Shown piece after piece: positions 35,057-46,065 of a stretch of DNA of 64,000 nucleotides (positions within the stretch are counted from its first letter, which is position 1; each line of letters starts with the position of its first letter). This DNA comes from Anaerococcus vaginalis ATCC 51170. GTDB taxonomy: Bacteria > Bacillota > Clostridia > Tissierellales > Peptoniphilaceae. The stretch spans positions 729,867 to 793,866 of the forward strand of contig NZ_GG700527.1 of NCBI RefSeq assembly GCF_000163295.1, in the 5' to 3' direction. Under the pieces are notes generated by a model. That model was not told the DNA's origin. It saw only the letters and a program-made list of their open reading frames with translations, and did no database searches. The position numbers and the translations under genes are program-made.

Positions 35057-35671
35057 GTGAATATGAAGATAGTATTAGCAACATCTAACAAAGATAAGGT
35101 TAGAGAAATTAAAGAAATTTTAGGGGAAAATATAAAAATATATACGACTAAAGATTATAATATAAATAATTTTGAAGTTGAGGAAGATGGAGAAACATTA
35201 AAAGAAAATGCTTATAAAAAAGCAAAAACTTTGTATGATATTTTAAAAGTACCAACACTTGCTGATGATACAGGTTTATTTGTAAAATCACTAGATTTAA
35301 GACCAGGCGTTTATTCTCATAGATATGCTGGAGATAATCCAACATATAAAGACAATAGGGATAAACTATTAGATGAATTAAAAAATTGTGAAAATAGAGA
35401 TGCTTATTTTAAAACTACCGTTTGCTTTATAGATGATAAAGGAAAAGATTATTATTTTGATGGTCAAATAAATGGAGAAATAAGCAAAAAAGAATATGGC
35501 GATAAGGACTTTGGATATGATCAAATTTTTAAAGTTAAAGAATTGGATAAAACGTTTGGTCAAATGACTGATGAAGAAAAGAATTTATACAGTCATAGGT
35601 CCTTGGCTTTAGAAAAATTCAAAAAATTTTTGTTGAAAGAAGAATTTAATGAGGATATTGGTAACAAGTGA
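35057..35671 (+). CDS. XTP/dITP diphosphatase (RdgB/HAM1)
   Basis: House-cleaning nucleotide pyrophosphatase removing dITP and XTP. Family motifs are LATSNKDKVREIKEIL, LADDTGLFVKSL, RPGVYSHRYAG, FGYDQIFKV and YSHRSLALEKFKKFL. An in-frame ATG sits at 35063; GAGGTGAAT upstream fits either. The length of about 203 residues is normal. It overlaps the following phosphodiesterase gene by 23 nt, as in many Firmicutes where the two form a conserved pair. Confidence 0.94.
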   Translation: MNMKIVLATSNKDKVREIKEILGENIKIYTTKDYNINNFEVEEDGETLKENAYKKAKTLYDILKVPTLADDTGLFVKSLDLRPGVYSHRYAGDNPTYKDNRDKLLDELKNCENRDAYFKTTVCFIDDKGKDYYFDGQINGEISKKEYGDKDFGYDQIFKVKELDKTFGQMTDEEKNLYSHRSLALEKFKKFLLKEEFNEDIGNK

Positions 35672-36131
35672 TACTCATGGAGATTATCATTCTATAGTGA
35701 ATTTTATTAAAAAAAATCATGTAGATTTTATGATACACGCTGGAGATTATACCAGTGATGCATATAATATTTCAAAAATTACTGGTATAAATTATATAAC
35801 AGTTAAGGGAAATAATGATTATGGAGATTATAAAAATCCGTTTGAACAAATAATACCTCTAGGAGATAATAATATCTTGTTAGTTCATGGTCACAAAGAA
35901 GGAGTTTATTTTTCTAAAGAAAAACTTCTTCAAAAAGCCCTAGATTATGATTGTAATATTGTAATTTTCGGTCATACTCACACTTATTTTTTTGATTATT
36001 TAAAAGATTTTAACTTATATTTACTAAATCCAGGTTCTCCGACTCTTCCAAGAGATAATAAGGCTGGATTTGTAATTTTAGAATATGATAAAAAAATAAA
36101 ATTTAATAGAATAGATTTAAAAAAGGAATAA
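35649..36131 (+). CDS. YfcE/MJ0936-family phosphodiesterase
   Basis: Small calcineurin-like metallophosphoesterase of 160 residues. All metal-binding blocks are present: TSDTHGD (7-13), HAGDYTSD, KGNNDYGD, VHGHKEG and GHTHTYF. Family enzymes hydrolyse phosphodiester bonds; the natural substrate is unknown. It is placed directly after rdgB, with overlap, a common arrangement. AAAGAAGAA is the only ribosome-binding-like sequence, so it may depend on coupling to rdgB translation. Confidence 0.92.
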   Translation: MRILVTSDTHGDYHSIVNFIKKNHVDFMIHAGDYTSDAYNISKITGINYITVKGNNDYGDYKNPFEQIIPLGDNNILLVHGHKEGVYFSKEKLLQKALDYDCNIVIFGHTHTYFFDYLKDFNLYLLNPGSPTLPRDNKAGFVILEYDKKIKFNRIDLKKE

Positions 36132-36133
36132 AT

Positions 36134-36481
36134 ATGGCAGGTTTAATAACTTTAGTAGCAAATAATATATCAAAGCTTATTGTTTTGCCAATCTTAGCGT
36201 TAGTGATAATAGGGTTGACATATTTTATAAGCAAAAATAATGACGATAAAATTGTAAAATTTTACCCATCTTTTATAATAGGAATTGTTGGATTGGCTAT
36301 TGGAATTATAGCTTTTGTAAATTTAACAACAGCAATAGGACTTAATTTGGCTTGGATAGGAGTGATTTTACTCTCAAATGCCTTTATAGGAATTTTTGCT
36401 GCAATTATAATCGATTTGGTTAATGGTGTAAAAGAAGATAGCAATCAGCAAAAAAAGGTGAAAAAAAATGCAAAAAAATAA
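36134..36481 (+). CDS. Small membrane protein
   Basis: 115 residues with three predicted membrane segments (about 13-32, 46-66 and 72-96) and a lysine-rich cytoplasmic tail (QQKKVKKNAKK). It resembles YesK-type small membrane proteins in size and layout, but I would not assign it. AAAAGGAATA precedes the ATG, 2 nt after the phosphodiesterase stop. It overlaps the following HAD gene by 14 nt. Confidence 0.72.
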   Translation: MAGLITLVANNISKLIVLPILALVIIGLTYFISKNNDDKIVKFYPSFIIGIVGLAIGIIAFVNLTTAIGLNLAWIGVILLSNAFIGIFAAIIIDLVNGVKEDSNQQKKVKKNAKK

Positions 36482-37211
36482 AGCGGCATTTTTTGATATA
36501 GATGGAACCTTATTTAGAAATTCATTATTAATAGAACATTATTTTTTGATGACAAAAGATGGAATTTTAGATAAGGAAAATTGGGAAAAAAATGTGAAAC
36601 CCTTATATCAAAAATATCAAGATAGAAAAGGTCCTTATGAAGATTACCTTGATAAAGCATCATTGCTTTATCAAAAAAATTTAAAAGGAATAGATAAAAA
36701 AACTATAAATATATATGCAAAAAAAGTTATCGAAAATAATCAAAGTAAAATTTATAGAGTGACAAAAAATGCCTTAGAATATCACAAAAAAATGGGATAT
36801 AAAATATTTGTTATCTCAGGCTCTCCAGATTTTTTGGTTAGAGATTTTGCAAAAATTTATGGAGCTGACCATACTATCGCAACAAAATATATTTTTGATG
36901 ATAAAGATAAATTTACAGGCAAAATATTGCCAATGTGGGATAGCAAAAATAAGAAAAAATCAATTGATTTTTTGACAGAAAAATATAATATAGACTTAGA
37001 AAATTCACATGCTTATGGAGATACTAATGGGGATTTTTCTATGTTTGAAAAAGTTGGAAATGCTCATGCTATAAATCCAAGCTATGAACTTATAGAAAGA
37101 TTATATAATAATAAAAAATTAAGAGAAAAAACGAAAATTCATGTTGAAAGAAAAGATGTAAACTATACTTTTTTGTTAAGTGATTTGAATGTAGATTTTC
37201 ATCAATTTTAA
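36468..37211 (+). CDS. HAD-IB family phosphatase (SerB-like)
   Basis: Haloacid-dehalogenase-type hydrolase of 247 residues. Motif I is FFDIDGTLFRNSL with nucleophile Asp10 and Asp12. Motif II lies in VISGSPDFLVRDFAK, and motif III/IV is AYGDTNGDFSMFEKVG. The HAD-IB layout with a helical cap between motifs I and II matches phosphoserine-phosphatase-like proteins. The true substrate cannot be read from sequence. AAAAAAGGTG precedes the ATG inside the previous gene. A non-coding gap with a long hairpin follows. Confidence 0.9.
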   Translation: MQKNKAAFFDIDGTLFRNSLLIEHYFLMTKDGILDKENWEKNVKPLYQKYQDRKGPYEDYLDKASLLYQKNLKGIDKKTINIYAKKVIENNQSKIYRVTKNALEYHKKMGYKIFVISGSPDFLVRDFAKIYGADHTIATKYIFDDKDKFTGKILPMWDSKNKKKSIDFLTEKYNIDLENSHAYGDTNGDFSMFEKVGNAHAINPSYELIERLYNNKKLREKTKIHVERKDVNYTFLLSDLNVDFHQF

Positions 37212-37249
37212 TAAATTTTTCAATGAATAAAATTAAATTGAATTTTTTT

Positions 37250-37324
37250 AAATAGCTAATTTACAAATAATTTATACAATATTTAGGAAATATTGCATAA
37301 ATTATTCATTTATTTTAGCTATTT
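37250..37324. repeat. 75-nt long imperfect hairpin
   Basis: AAATAGCTAA (37250-37259) pairs with TTAGCTATTT (37315-37324). AATAATTTAT pairs with ATAAATTATT, and CAATATTT with AAATATTG, so 28 of 35 left-arm bases pair around a 3-nt loop. The right side runs into TTTATTTTTC. It may be a long terminator for the rdgB operon or a small inverted-repeat (MITE-like) element. Confidence 0.6.
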
Positions 37325-37408
37325 TTATTTTTCGGTAAATAAATATAAATAAATTTATTTGATTTTATGTTAAAATTTATTTACAGACTAAGAAGAGGGA
37401 TAAGAAAT

Positions 37409-37555
37409 ATGACATCAAGTGCGGAAAAAAAACCAATAATTGAAAAACTTGAATATGATTATTTAATTAATGAAGATATATCTTCATTAAATACATTGAT
37501 GTCATTATATGATAATAAAAATTTTAGAAATTATAAAAAAATAAATTTTTCATAA
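37409..37555 (+). CDS. Upstream fragment of a likely frameshifted gene
   Basis: 48 residues from ATG 37409, with AGAGGGA 6 nt upstream; the longer frame from 37367 has no ribosome binding site. The frame stops just after an A7 run (37535-37541). Adding one A there would continue without a stop into the next open frame, which has no proper start of its own. The product is unrecognised and hydrophilic (EKKPIIEKLEYDYLINEDIS). Confidence 0.5.
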   Translation: MTSSAEKKPIIEKLEYDYLINEDISSLNTLMSLYDNKNFRNYKKINFS

Positions 37556-37575
37556 AACCATACATATTAAAAAAT

Positions 37576-38115
37576 TTGAAAAAGAATTTTTGGTATTTAT
37601 CTGATATAGATCAAATCATTATTAGCTTAGATAAAACAATAGGAAATGATTTGGACAGGTTTGAATTTTTATTGACTTTAAAAAGTGAATATGAAGCTTT
37701 TAAAGATAAAAAATTAATTGATGATTTAGAGTATCTTGCTATTAATTATTATGGGGATGTTTTTTTATTTGAGGAAAATGAAATTTTTACAGAAGATAAT
37801 CCTTATGTTAATCAAGAGAAAAATAATTATATAAAAAAGATTTATGACAATAAAGATTTGGTTTCAAATATAAGAAAAAGTGTAAAAATATATTCTGATA
37901 CATATTTAAAGTTAAAAGTTTTAAATCTTGATGTGAACACTAATAAGCAATTAGCTTTTGATATTGATATGATTTATACCGAAGATATTACATTAAAGCA
38001 GGCTCAAGAAATTAATGATAAATTAGTAAGCCTACTTTACAATATAGCTATTGATGTCTATGCTAATTATTATTGGAAGGGACTTTGTATAGAAGTTGTT
38101 AATAGGTATCATTAA
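37576..38115 (+). CDS. Downstream fragment of the same gene, unknown function
   Basis: 179 residues, acidic and helical, with no family I recognise (DLDRFEFLLTLKSEYEAF; DIYTEDITLKQAQEIN-like spacing near 135). The first possible start, TTG 37576, has no ribosome binding site, and the frame is open back to 37537 within the A7 tract. With one extra base in that tract, the fused protein would be about 240 residues. A terminator follows the stop by 3 nt. It is either a real frameshift, a slippery phase-variable gene or a sequence error. Confidence 0.55.
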   Translation: MKKNFWYLSDIDQIIISLDKTIGNDLDRFEFLLTLKSEYEAFKDKKLIDDLEYLAINYYGDVFLFEENEIFTEDNPYVNQEKNNYIKKIYDNKDLVSNIRKSVKIYSDTYLKLKVLNLDVNTNKQLAFDIDMIYTEDITLKQAQEINDKLVSLLYNIAIDVYANYYWKGLCIEVVNRYH

Positions 38116-38118
38116 AAC

Positions 38119-38141
38119 AAAAGGGCAATTAGCCCTTTTTT
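38119..38141 (+). terminator. Intrinsic terminator before ruvC
   Basis: AAAGGGC (38120-38126) pairs with GCCCTTT (38132-38138), loop AATTA, with a T tail. Confidence 0.9.
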
Positions 38142-38166
38142 AATTGTAAGTTTAAGAAAGGTTAGT

Positions 38167-38661
38167 ATGATTATTTTAGGGATTGATCCAGGAATTGCTA
38201 TTATGGGTTATGGAGTTTTAGAAGTTAATGGAAATAGGTATAAGGTTTTGGAAAATGGTGTTGTTACAACTTCTTCAAAAACTAAAACTCCTGAAAGGCT
38301 CAAAATTTTATATGATAATTTAAATGATATAATTAAACAGTATAAGCCAGATGAATTTGCCATAGAGGAATTATTTTTTAATCAAAATGTTAAAACGGCT
38401 ATTACTGTAGGACATGCAAGAGGAGTGCAAGTTTTGTGTGCTCAAGTAAATAATCTTCCGATTTATGAATACACTCCTTTACAAATAAAACAAGCTATTA
38501 CTGGATTTGGTAGGGCGAATAAAAAACAAATGCAAGAAACTGTTACAACTTTACTAAATTTAAGTGAAATTCCAAAACCAGATGATGCTGCTGATGCTTT
38601 GGCAGTATCTTTAACTCACGCTTTTAGTCAAAGATTTAAAGAACAATTTAGGATGAATTAA
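38167..38661 (+). CDS. ruvC: Holliday junction endonuclease RuvC
   Basis: Resolves four-way DNA junctions with RuvAB. The RNase-H-fold catalytic acids are Asp7 in GIDPGIAIMGYG, Glu in AIEELFFNQNVKTA and the Asp pair in KPDDAADALAVSLTHA. The length of 164 residues is normal. AGAAAGG lies before the ATG. It heads the ruvC-ruvA-ruvB-queA-tgt-yajC cluster and overlaps ruvA by one base. RuvC is absent from many Bacilli, which use RecU, but is common in Clostridia-like lineages. Confidence 0.95.
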   Translation: MIILGIDPGIAIMGYGVLEVNGNRYKVLENGVVTTSSKTKTPERLKILYDNLNDIIKQYKPDEFAIEELFFNQNVKTAITVGHARGVQVLCAQVNNLPIYEYTPLQIKQAITGFGRANKKQMQETVTTLLNLSEIPKPDDAADALAVSLTHAFSQRFKEQFRMN

Positions 38662-39260
38662 TGATTAGTTATATAATTGGAGAAATAAAATATATAGGAG
38701 AAGATAATTTTGTAATTGAAAATAACAATATAGGTTACTTTATTAATTCTTCTTTTAATACTATAAAAACTCTTGAAATAAATAATGAATTTAAAATTTT
38801 TACAAAAATGAATGTAAGAGAAGATGATATATCTTTATTTGGTTTTTCGTCAAAAGATGAATTAGAAGTTTTTGAGCTTTTGACAAGTGTATCTACAATA
38901 GGACCCAAAAACGCTATAGCAATTTTGTCAACTTTAAATGTAGATAAGATTAAACTTGCTATAGTAAATAATGATATTGATACTTTAACCAAGGCTAAGG
39001 GGATTGGTAAAAAAACTGCATCAAGAATTATTCTTGAGCTTGTTGATAAGGTTAAGAAAATGGCTATTAATGATGATATTTCAATTTCTAATCAAGATTT
39101 TGATAATATTACTTCTAATGGAGAAATTGAAGTTGCAAGAGAGGCTTTACTTAATCTTGGCTATCAAAGAAATAGCATAGATAAAGTTTTATCTAGTTTA
39201 AAAGATAGTGATCTTAGTCTTGAAGAAATTATTAAAGAGTCTTTGAAGCGAATGATTTAG
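38661..39260 (+). CDS. ruvA: Holliday junction protein RuvA
   Basis: Tetrameric junction-binding protein that loads RuvB. The N-terminal OB domain is followed by paired helix-hairpin-helix motifs (LLTSVSTIGPKNAIAIL and LTKAKGIGKKTASRIILELVDKV). A C-terminal three-helix RuvB-binding domain (EVAREALLNLGYQRNSIDKVL) follows. 199 residues, usual length. It overlaps ruvC by one base (TAATG), and ruvB starts 9 nt after its end. Confidence 0.95.
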   Translation: MISYIIGEIKYIGEDNFVIENNNIGYFINSSFNTIKTLEINNEFKIFTKMNVREDDISLFGFSSKDELEVFELLTSVSTIGPKNAIAILSTLNVDKIKLAIVNNDIDTLTKAKGIGKKTASRIILELVDKVKKMAINDDISISNQDFDNITSNGEIEVAREALLNLGYQRNSIDKVLSSLKDSDLSLEEIIKESLKRMI

Positions 39261-39269
39261 GGTGATTAT

Positions 39270-40279
39270 ATGTATGACCAAAATGAAAGAATAGTTGGCT
39301 CTAATGAGCAAATAAATGATAAATATAAGGAAATGACGATAAGGCCAAAGTGGCTGAAAGATTATATAGGTCAAGATAAGGCTAAAGAAAAATTGAAAAT
39401 TTTTATTGAATCATCAAAAAAAAGACAAGAAGCTCTTGACCATGTTTTATTACAAGGCCCTCCAGGACTTGGTAAGACAACTCTTTCAAATATAATTGCC
39501 AATGAATTGGGAGTAAATATTAGAATTACAAGTGGTCCTGCTATTGAAAGACCATCCGATCTTGCAAGCATTCTCACAAATCTTGACAAGGGAGATGTTT
39601 TATTTATTGATGAAATTCATAGAATAAATAGGTCTGTTGAAGAAATTTTATATCCTGCTATGGAAGATTTTGCTCTTGATATTATTGTAGGAAAAGGACC
39701 AAATGCTCAGTCTATTAGAATAGATTTGGAAAAATTTACTTTGGTTGGCGCTACAACAAGAGCTGGTATGCTTTCTGCACCATTAAGGGATAGGTTTGGA
39801 GTTTTGCTATCCTTAAATTTATATGATACAAAAGATTTAACAAAAATTGTAAAGAGGTCTGCTGATATTTTAGAAATTCCAATAGAGGATAAGGGAGCTT
39901 TTGAAATAGCTAGAAGAAGCAGAGGAACGCCAAGAATTGCAAATAGACTTTTAAGAAGAGTAAGAGATTATGCAATAGTAAAAAAAGATGAAATTATAGA
40001 TTATGAAACATCTTGTGAGGGCTTAGAATTATTAGAAGTTGATCCTATGGGACTTGATAATATGGATAAAAAAATAGTTCTAACTATGTATGAAAATTTT
40101 TCAGGAGGTCCTGTTGGAATTGATACTATTGCAGCATCAACAGGAATTGAAAATATAACAATAGAAGATGTTTATGAGCCATATTTATTACAAATTGGGT
40201 TTTTAACAAGAACTCCAAGAGGAAGAATTTTGACAAGAAAAGCTTATGAACATTATGGATTAAAATATGAGGATAAATA

Positions 40280-40280
<1 letters not shown>
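39270..40280 (+). CDS. ruvB: Holliday junction helicase RuvB
   Basis: AAA+ motor driving branch migration. Walker A is [12 protein letters not shown], Walker [11 protein letters not shown], sensor [18 protein letters not shown], and a C-terminal winged helix ([17 protein letters not shown]) binds DNA. 336 residues, as usual. The start ATG is preceded by AGGGTGAT. It overlaps queA by one base. Confidence 0.97.
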
Positions 40281-42694
<2,414 letters not shown>

Positions 42695-42697
42695 AAT

Positions 42698-42750
42698 AAA
42701 AAAAGCTTGGCTTAGACCTTAATTAATTTGGTCTAAGCTAGGCTTTTTTT
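42698..42750. terminator. Bidirectional terminator
   Basis: AAAAAAAGC-CTTAGACC on the left (42698-42718) pairs with GGTCTAAG-GCTTTTTTT on the right (to 42750), with a 4-nt internal mismatch. A- and T-runs at both ends serve the converging yajC and symporter genes. Confidence 0.9.
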
Positions 42751-42771
42751 ATTGGGGATTATATAAATATT

Positions 42772-44166
42772 TTATTTTATATCTATACATGATTTATATT
42801 CTTCTGGACTTTTTCTGATTTTTTCTGGATTTTTAAAGAAATCTTTACTTAGTTTCACTACAACAGGACTAAGAGTGACAACTGCAAAAAGATTTGGCAA
42901 AGCCATAAAACCATTTAAAATATTTGCCACAATCCAAGCTACACCAAGATCAATATTTGCTCCAACAAAAACGAAAATAACATACAAAATTCTATAAGGA
43001 ATTATAATTTTATCTCCAAATAAATAAGTAAGAGCTGTTTCTCCATAATATGCCCAGCCAAGGATTGTTGATAAGGCAAAAAGACTTAAACCAACACATA
43101 CTATAATATTTCCAAAACTTGAGCCTGTTGCAAAAGCTCGTGCAACAAGGCTTGCTGCGTTATTTGTATCACTAACATCTACATTTGTAGAAAGAATTAC
43201 TAAAGCTGTCATGGTACAGATTATAATTGTATCTACAAAAACTTCACTAATTCCCCAAAGACCTTGACGTACAGGATGGTCAGTTGTTGCACACGCATGA
43301 GCCATAGGAGATGAACCTAACCCAGCTTCGTTTGTAAAAACTCCTCTAGCAACACCAGCAGATATAACTGCTTTAATAGAAAGACCAGCAAAAGAACCGC
43401 CAAGACTTTTTGGACTAAAAGCTCCTAGAAAAATTGATTTAAAAGCTGGCAAAATATTTGCTTTGTTTAAAAATAAAATCCATAAACAACCAAGAATGTA
43501 AAGAAGGGACATTAATGGAACCAACTTTTCAGTAACTTTTGTAATTGAATTTATTCCTCCAACTATTACAATACCTGCTATAATCGATAAAATTATTCCA
43601 CTAATTATTGTATTTACTCCAAAAGTATCTTTAAGAACACCTGAAATTGCATTTGATTGGGTAGAATCTCCAATTCCAAAAACGGCAATTCCTGCAAAAA
43701 TTGCAAAAGTTTTTGCAAGTTTTTTATTATTTAGACCCTTTTCTATATAATACATTGGTCCGCCAACATATTTTCCATTTTTCTTTTCCCTATAAGCAAC
43801 TGCTAAGGTTACTTCAGAAAATTTTGTAGCCATTCCTAATAAGGCTGCAATCCACATCCAAAATATTGCACCAGGTCCTCCCAAAATAATTGCAAGAGAA
43901 ACACCAACAATATTTCCAGTTCCAACTGTAGCTGCAAGAGCCGTTGCTAAAGCACCAAAAGGACTTATATCTCCCTTGGCATGATGGCTATTTTTTTCAA
44001 AAATTTTTCCCAAAGTATTTTTTAAAGCGTATCCTAATTTTCTAAATTGAATTGCTTGAGTTTTTATGCTTATGTATATTCCTGTTCCAGCAATTGCCAA
44101 AATCAAAGGCAACCCCCATAGCAAATCATTAAAACTTTTTAATATATTTATCATATAATTCTCCAT
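42772..44166 (-). CDS. Alanine/glycine:cation symporter (AGCS family)
   Basis: Sodium-coupled amino-acid carrier of about ten membrane helices. Family signatures are GDISPFGALATALAATVGTGNIVGVS (the Na+ site region), GGPGAIFWMWIAALLGMATKFSEVTLA and GVARGVFTNEAGLGSSPMAHA. 464 residues, typical. GGAG lies 6 nt before the ATG. It is a monocistronic minus-strand gene between the tgt operon and recJ. Likely substrate is alanine or glycine; a glutamine-type AgcS cannot be excluded. Confidence 0.94.
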   Translation of the reverse strand: MENYMINILKSFNDLLWGLPLILAIAGTGIYISIKTQAIQFRKLGYALKNTLGKIFEKNSHHAKGDISPFGALATALAATVGTGNIVGVSLAIILGGPGAIFWMWIAALLGMATKFSEVTLAVAYREKKNGKYVGGPMYYIEKGLNNKKLAKTFAIFAGIAVFGIGDSTQSNAISGVLKDTFGVNTIISGIILSIIAGIVIVGGINSITKVTEKLVPLMSLLYILGCLWILFLNKANILPAFKSIFLGAFSPKSLGGSFAGLSIKAVISAGVARGVFTNEAGLGSSPMAHACATTDHPVRQGLWGISEVFVDTIIICTMTALVILSTNVDVSDTNNAASLVARAFATGSSFGNIIVCVGLSLFALSTILGWAYYGETALTYLFGDKIIIPYRILYVIFVFVGANIDLGVAWIVANILNGFMALPNLFAVVTLSPVVVKLSKDFFKNPEKIRKSPEEYKSCIDIK

Positions 44167-44296
44167 TAAATTTTATTTTATTATTTTATCATCATTTAAA
44201 ATAAATGCAAAATAATTTATAATTTATCAAAATTTTTAACTTTGCATTTTATAACTAACAATGCTTTTATCCATATCTTTATATTGATTCTAAAAA

Positions 44297-44305
44297 TGGT
44301 ATAAT
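44297..44305 (+). promoter_or_regulatory. Extended -10 promoter of recJ
   Basis: TGGTATAAT is a consensus extended -10. A weak -35 (TTTATA, 44278-44283) lies 16 nt upstream. The ribosome binding site GAGAGAGG follows from 44314. Confidence 0.6.
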
Positions 44306-44326
44306 TTATTCATGAGAGAGGAAATT

Positions 44327-46057
44327 ATGACCAAGTGGTATATATATAATAAAAAAAATAATTATTTATCAAATTTAAAAAATAAAAATATTACCAAATT
44401 AGAAGCATTAATACTTGCAAATAGAGATATAGTTGATCCAAAAGTTGTTGATAGTTTTATTAATCCTACTTTAGCAAAACTTCACGATCCTTTTTTATTA
44501 AAAGATATGGAAAAAGCTATTGATTTAATTATTGAAACTATGGAAAACGGAGAATCTATTAGGATTTTTGGAGATTATGATCAAGATGGTATAAGCTCAA
44601 CTATGACACTTTTGGATGGCTTATTATATTTTTATGATGATATAAGCTATGATATTCCGGATAGGGTTATTGATGGCTATGGAATTAGCGATAGGATGAT
44701 TGATAGGGCGATTGAAGCAAATGTAAGTCTTGTGATTACTTGCGATAATGGAATTACTGCTATTGATCAGGTTAAAAAATTAAAAGAAAATGGAATTAAA
44801 GTTATAGTAACCGACCACCATCAAGTTTCAAAAAAAGAAGATGGGGAATGGGTTGAGCAAATTTTACCTCAAGCTGATTGTGTTATAAATCCAAAAAGAC
44901 TTGACAATACTTATCCATTTGATGATTTGTGCGGAGCAGGAGTTGCTTTTAAATTAATACAAGCTTTGTACCAAAGACTTGATGGAGATATGGAATATTT
45001 ATATGGTTTATTGGAATATGTAGCTATGGGAACGGTCTGTGATGTTGTTTCACTTACTGATGAAAATAGAATTTTTGTAAGAGAAGGTCTAAAAAGAATT
45101 AATAATACTGAAAAACTAGCTATAAAAGCCTTGGTTGAAGAAAATTCTTGGAATAGAGAAGTTAGTGCTTATACGCTAGGATTTATAATTGGACCATGTA
45201 TGAATGCTACTGGCAGACTTTCTACTGCAAAACTTGCTATTGATATGCTAATGGAAGATGATATAGAAAAAATTCGAACTTATGCAAAAAAACTTGTTAG
45301 CTTAAATACTGAAAGAAAAGAATTAACCAATATAGGTCTTGAAAAAACTTTAGAAATTATAAAAGATAAAAAATATTATAATGATGATATTATTATTGTA
45401 GATGTTGAAAATATTGAAGAAAGTATTTGTGGAATTATAGCAGGAAGAATTAAAGAAAAGTTTAATAAACCTACTATAATTATGACTCAGTCAAGTCAAA
45501 ATGGGATTTTAAAAGGCTCTGGAAGAAGCATAGAGGCTTATAATATTTATAAGGAAGTTTTTGAAATAAAAGACATACTTGAATCATTTGGTGGACATCC
45601 TATGGCTTGCGGACTTTCTATAAGAAGTGATAAGGTTGAGGAATTTAGGCAAAAATTAAATGATAAATCAAAATTAAAAAAAGATGATTTTGTAAATATT
45701 ATAAATATTGATGCTCAAATACCTATAGACAAACTTTCACTGGAATTTGCCGAAAGTTTACAAAGACTAGAACCTTTTGGCAAAGATAACCCAAAAGCAA
45801 AATTTGCCGATAAAAATCTATTTATAAAAAATATAAATATGATTGGAAAAAACAATAATACCATGAAAATGATCTTAAATAAAAATGGTCGTGATATAGA
45901 AGCTATAAAGTTTAACGCACAAAAAGATTATAAATATTTAAGTGATAAATTTAAGGCAAATATAATAGGAAATAGAATTGATGCTGTATTTTATCCAGAT
46001 ATAAATGAATTTAATGGTAGAAGAAATTTACAAGTGAAATTAATAGATATAAGGTAG
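44327..46057 (+). CDS. recJ: Single-stranded-DNA exonuclease RecJ
   Basis: 5' to 3' exonuclease in recombination and mismatch repair. DHH-family motifs: FGDYDQDGISSTM (near 80), TCDNGI, VTDHHQ, then NPKR and CGAGVAFKL. The DHHA1 domain carries SGRSIEAYNIYKEV and FGGHPMACGLSI. 576 residues from ATG 44327. I prefer this start to ATG 44312 because AGAGAGG lies between them. It is followed by rsh and dtd, a conserved Firmicutes order; the apt gene often found between recJ and rsh is missing here. Confidence 0.94.
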   Translation: MTKWYIYNKKNNYLSNLKNKNITKLEALILANRDIVDPKVVDSFINPTLAKLHDPFLLKDMEKAIDLIIETMENGESIRIFGDYDQDGISSTMTLLDGLLYFYDDISYDIPDRVIDGYGISDRMIDRAIEANVSLVITCDNGITAIDQVKKLKENGIKVIVTDHHQVSKKEDGEWVEQILPQADCVINPKRLDNTYPFDDLCGAGVAFKLIQALYQRLDGDMEYLYGLLEYVAMGTVCDVVSLTDENRIFVREGLKRINNTEKLAIKALVEENSWNREVSAYTLGFIIGPCMNATGRLSTAKLAIDMLMEDDIEKIRTYAKKLVSLNTERKELTNIGLEKTLEIIKDKKYYNDDIIIVDVENIEESICGIIAGRIKEKFNKPTIIMTQSSQNGILKGSGRSIEAYNIYKEVFEIKDILESFGGHPMACGLSIRSDKVEEFRQKLNDKSKLKKDDFVNIINIDAQIPIDKLSLEFAESLQRLEPFGKDNPKAKFADKNLFIKNINMIGKNNNTMKMILNKNGRDIEAIKFNAQKDYKYLSDKFKANIIGNRIDAVFYPDINEFNGRRNLQVKLIDIR

Positions 46058-46065
46058 GTGATATT

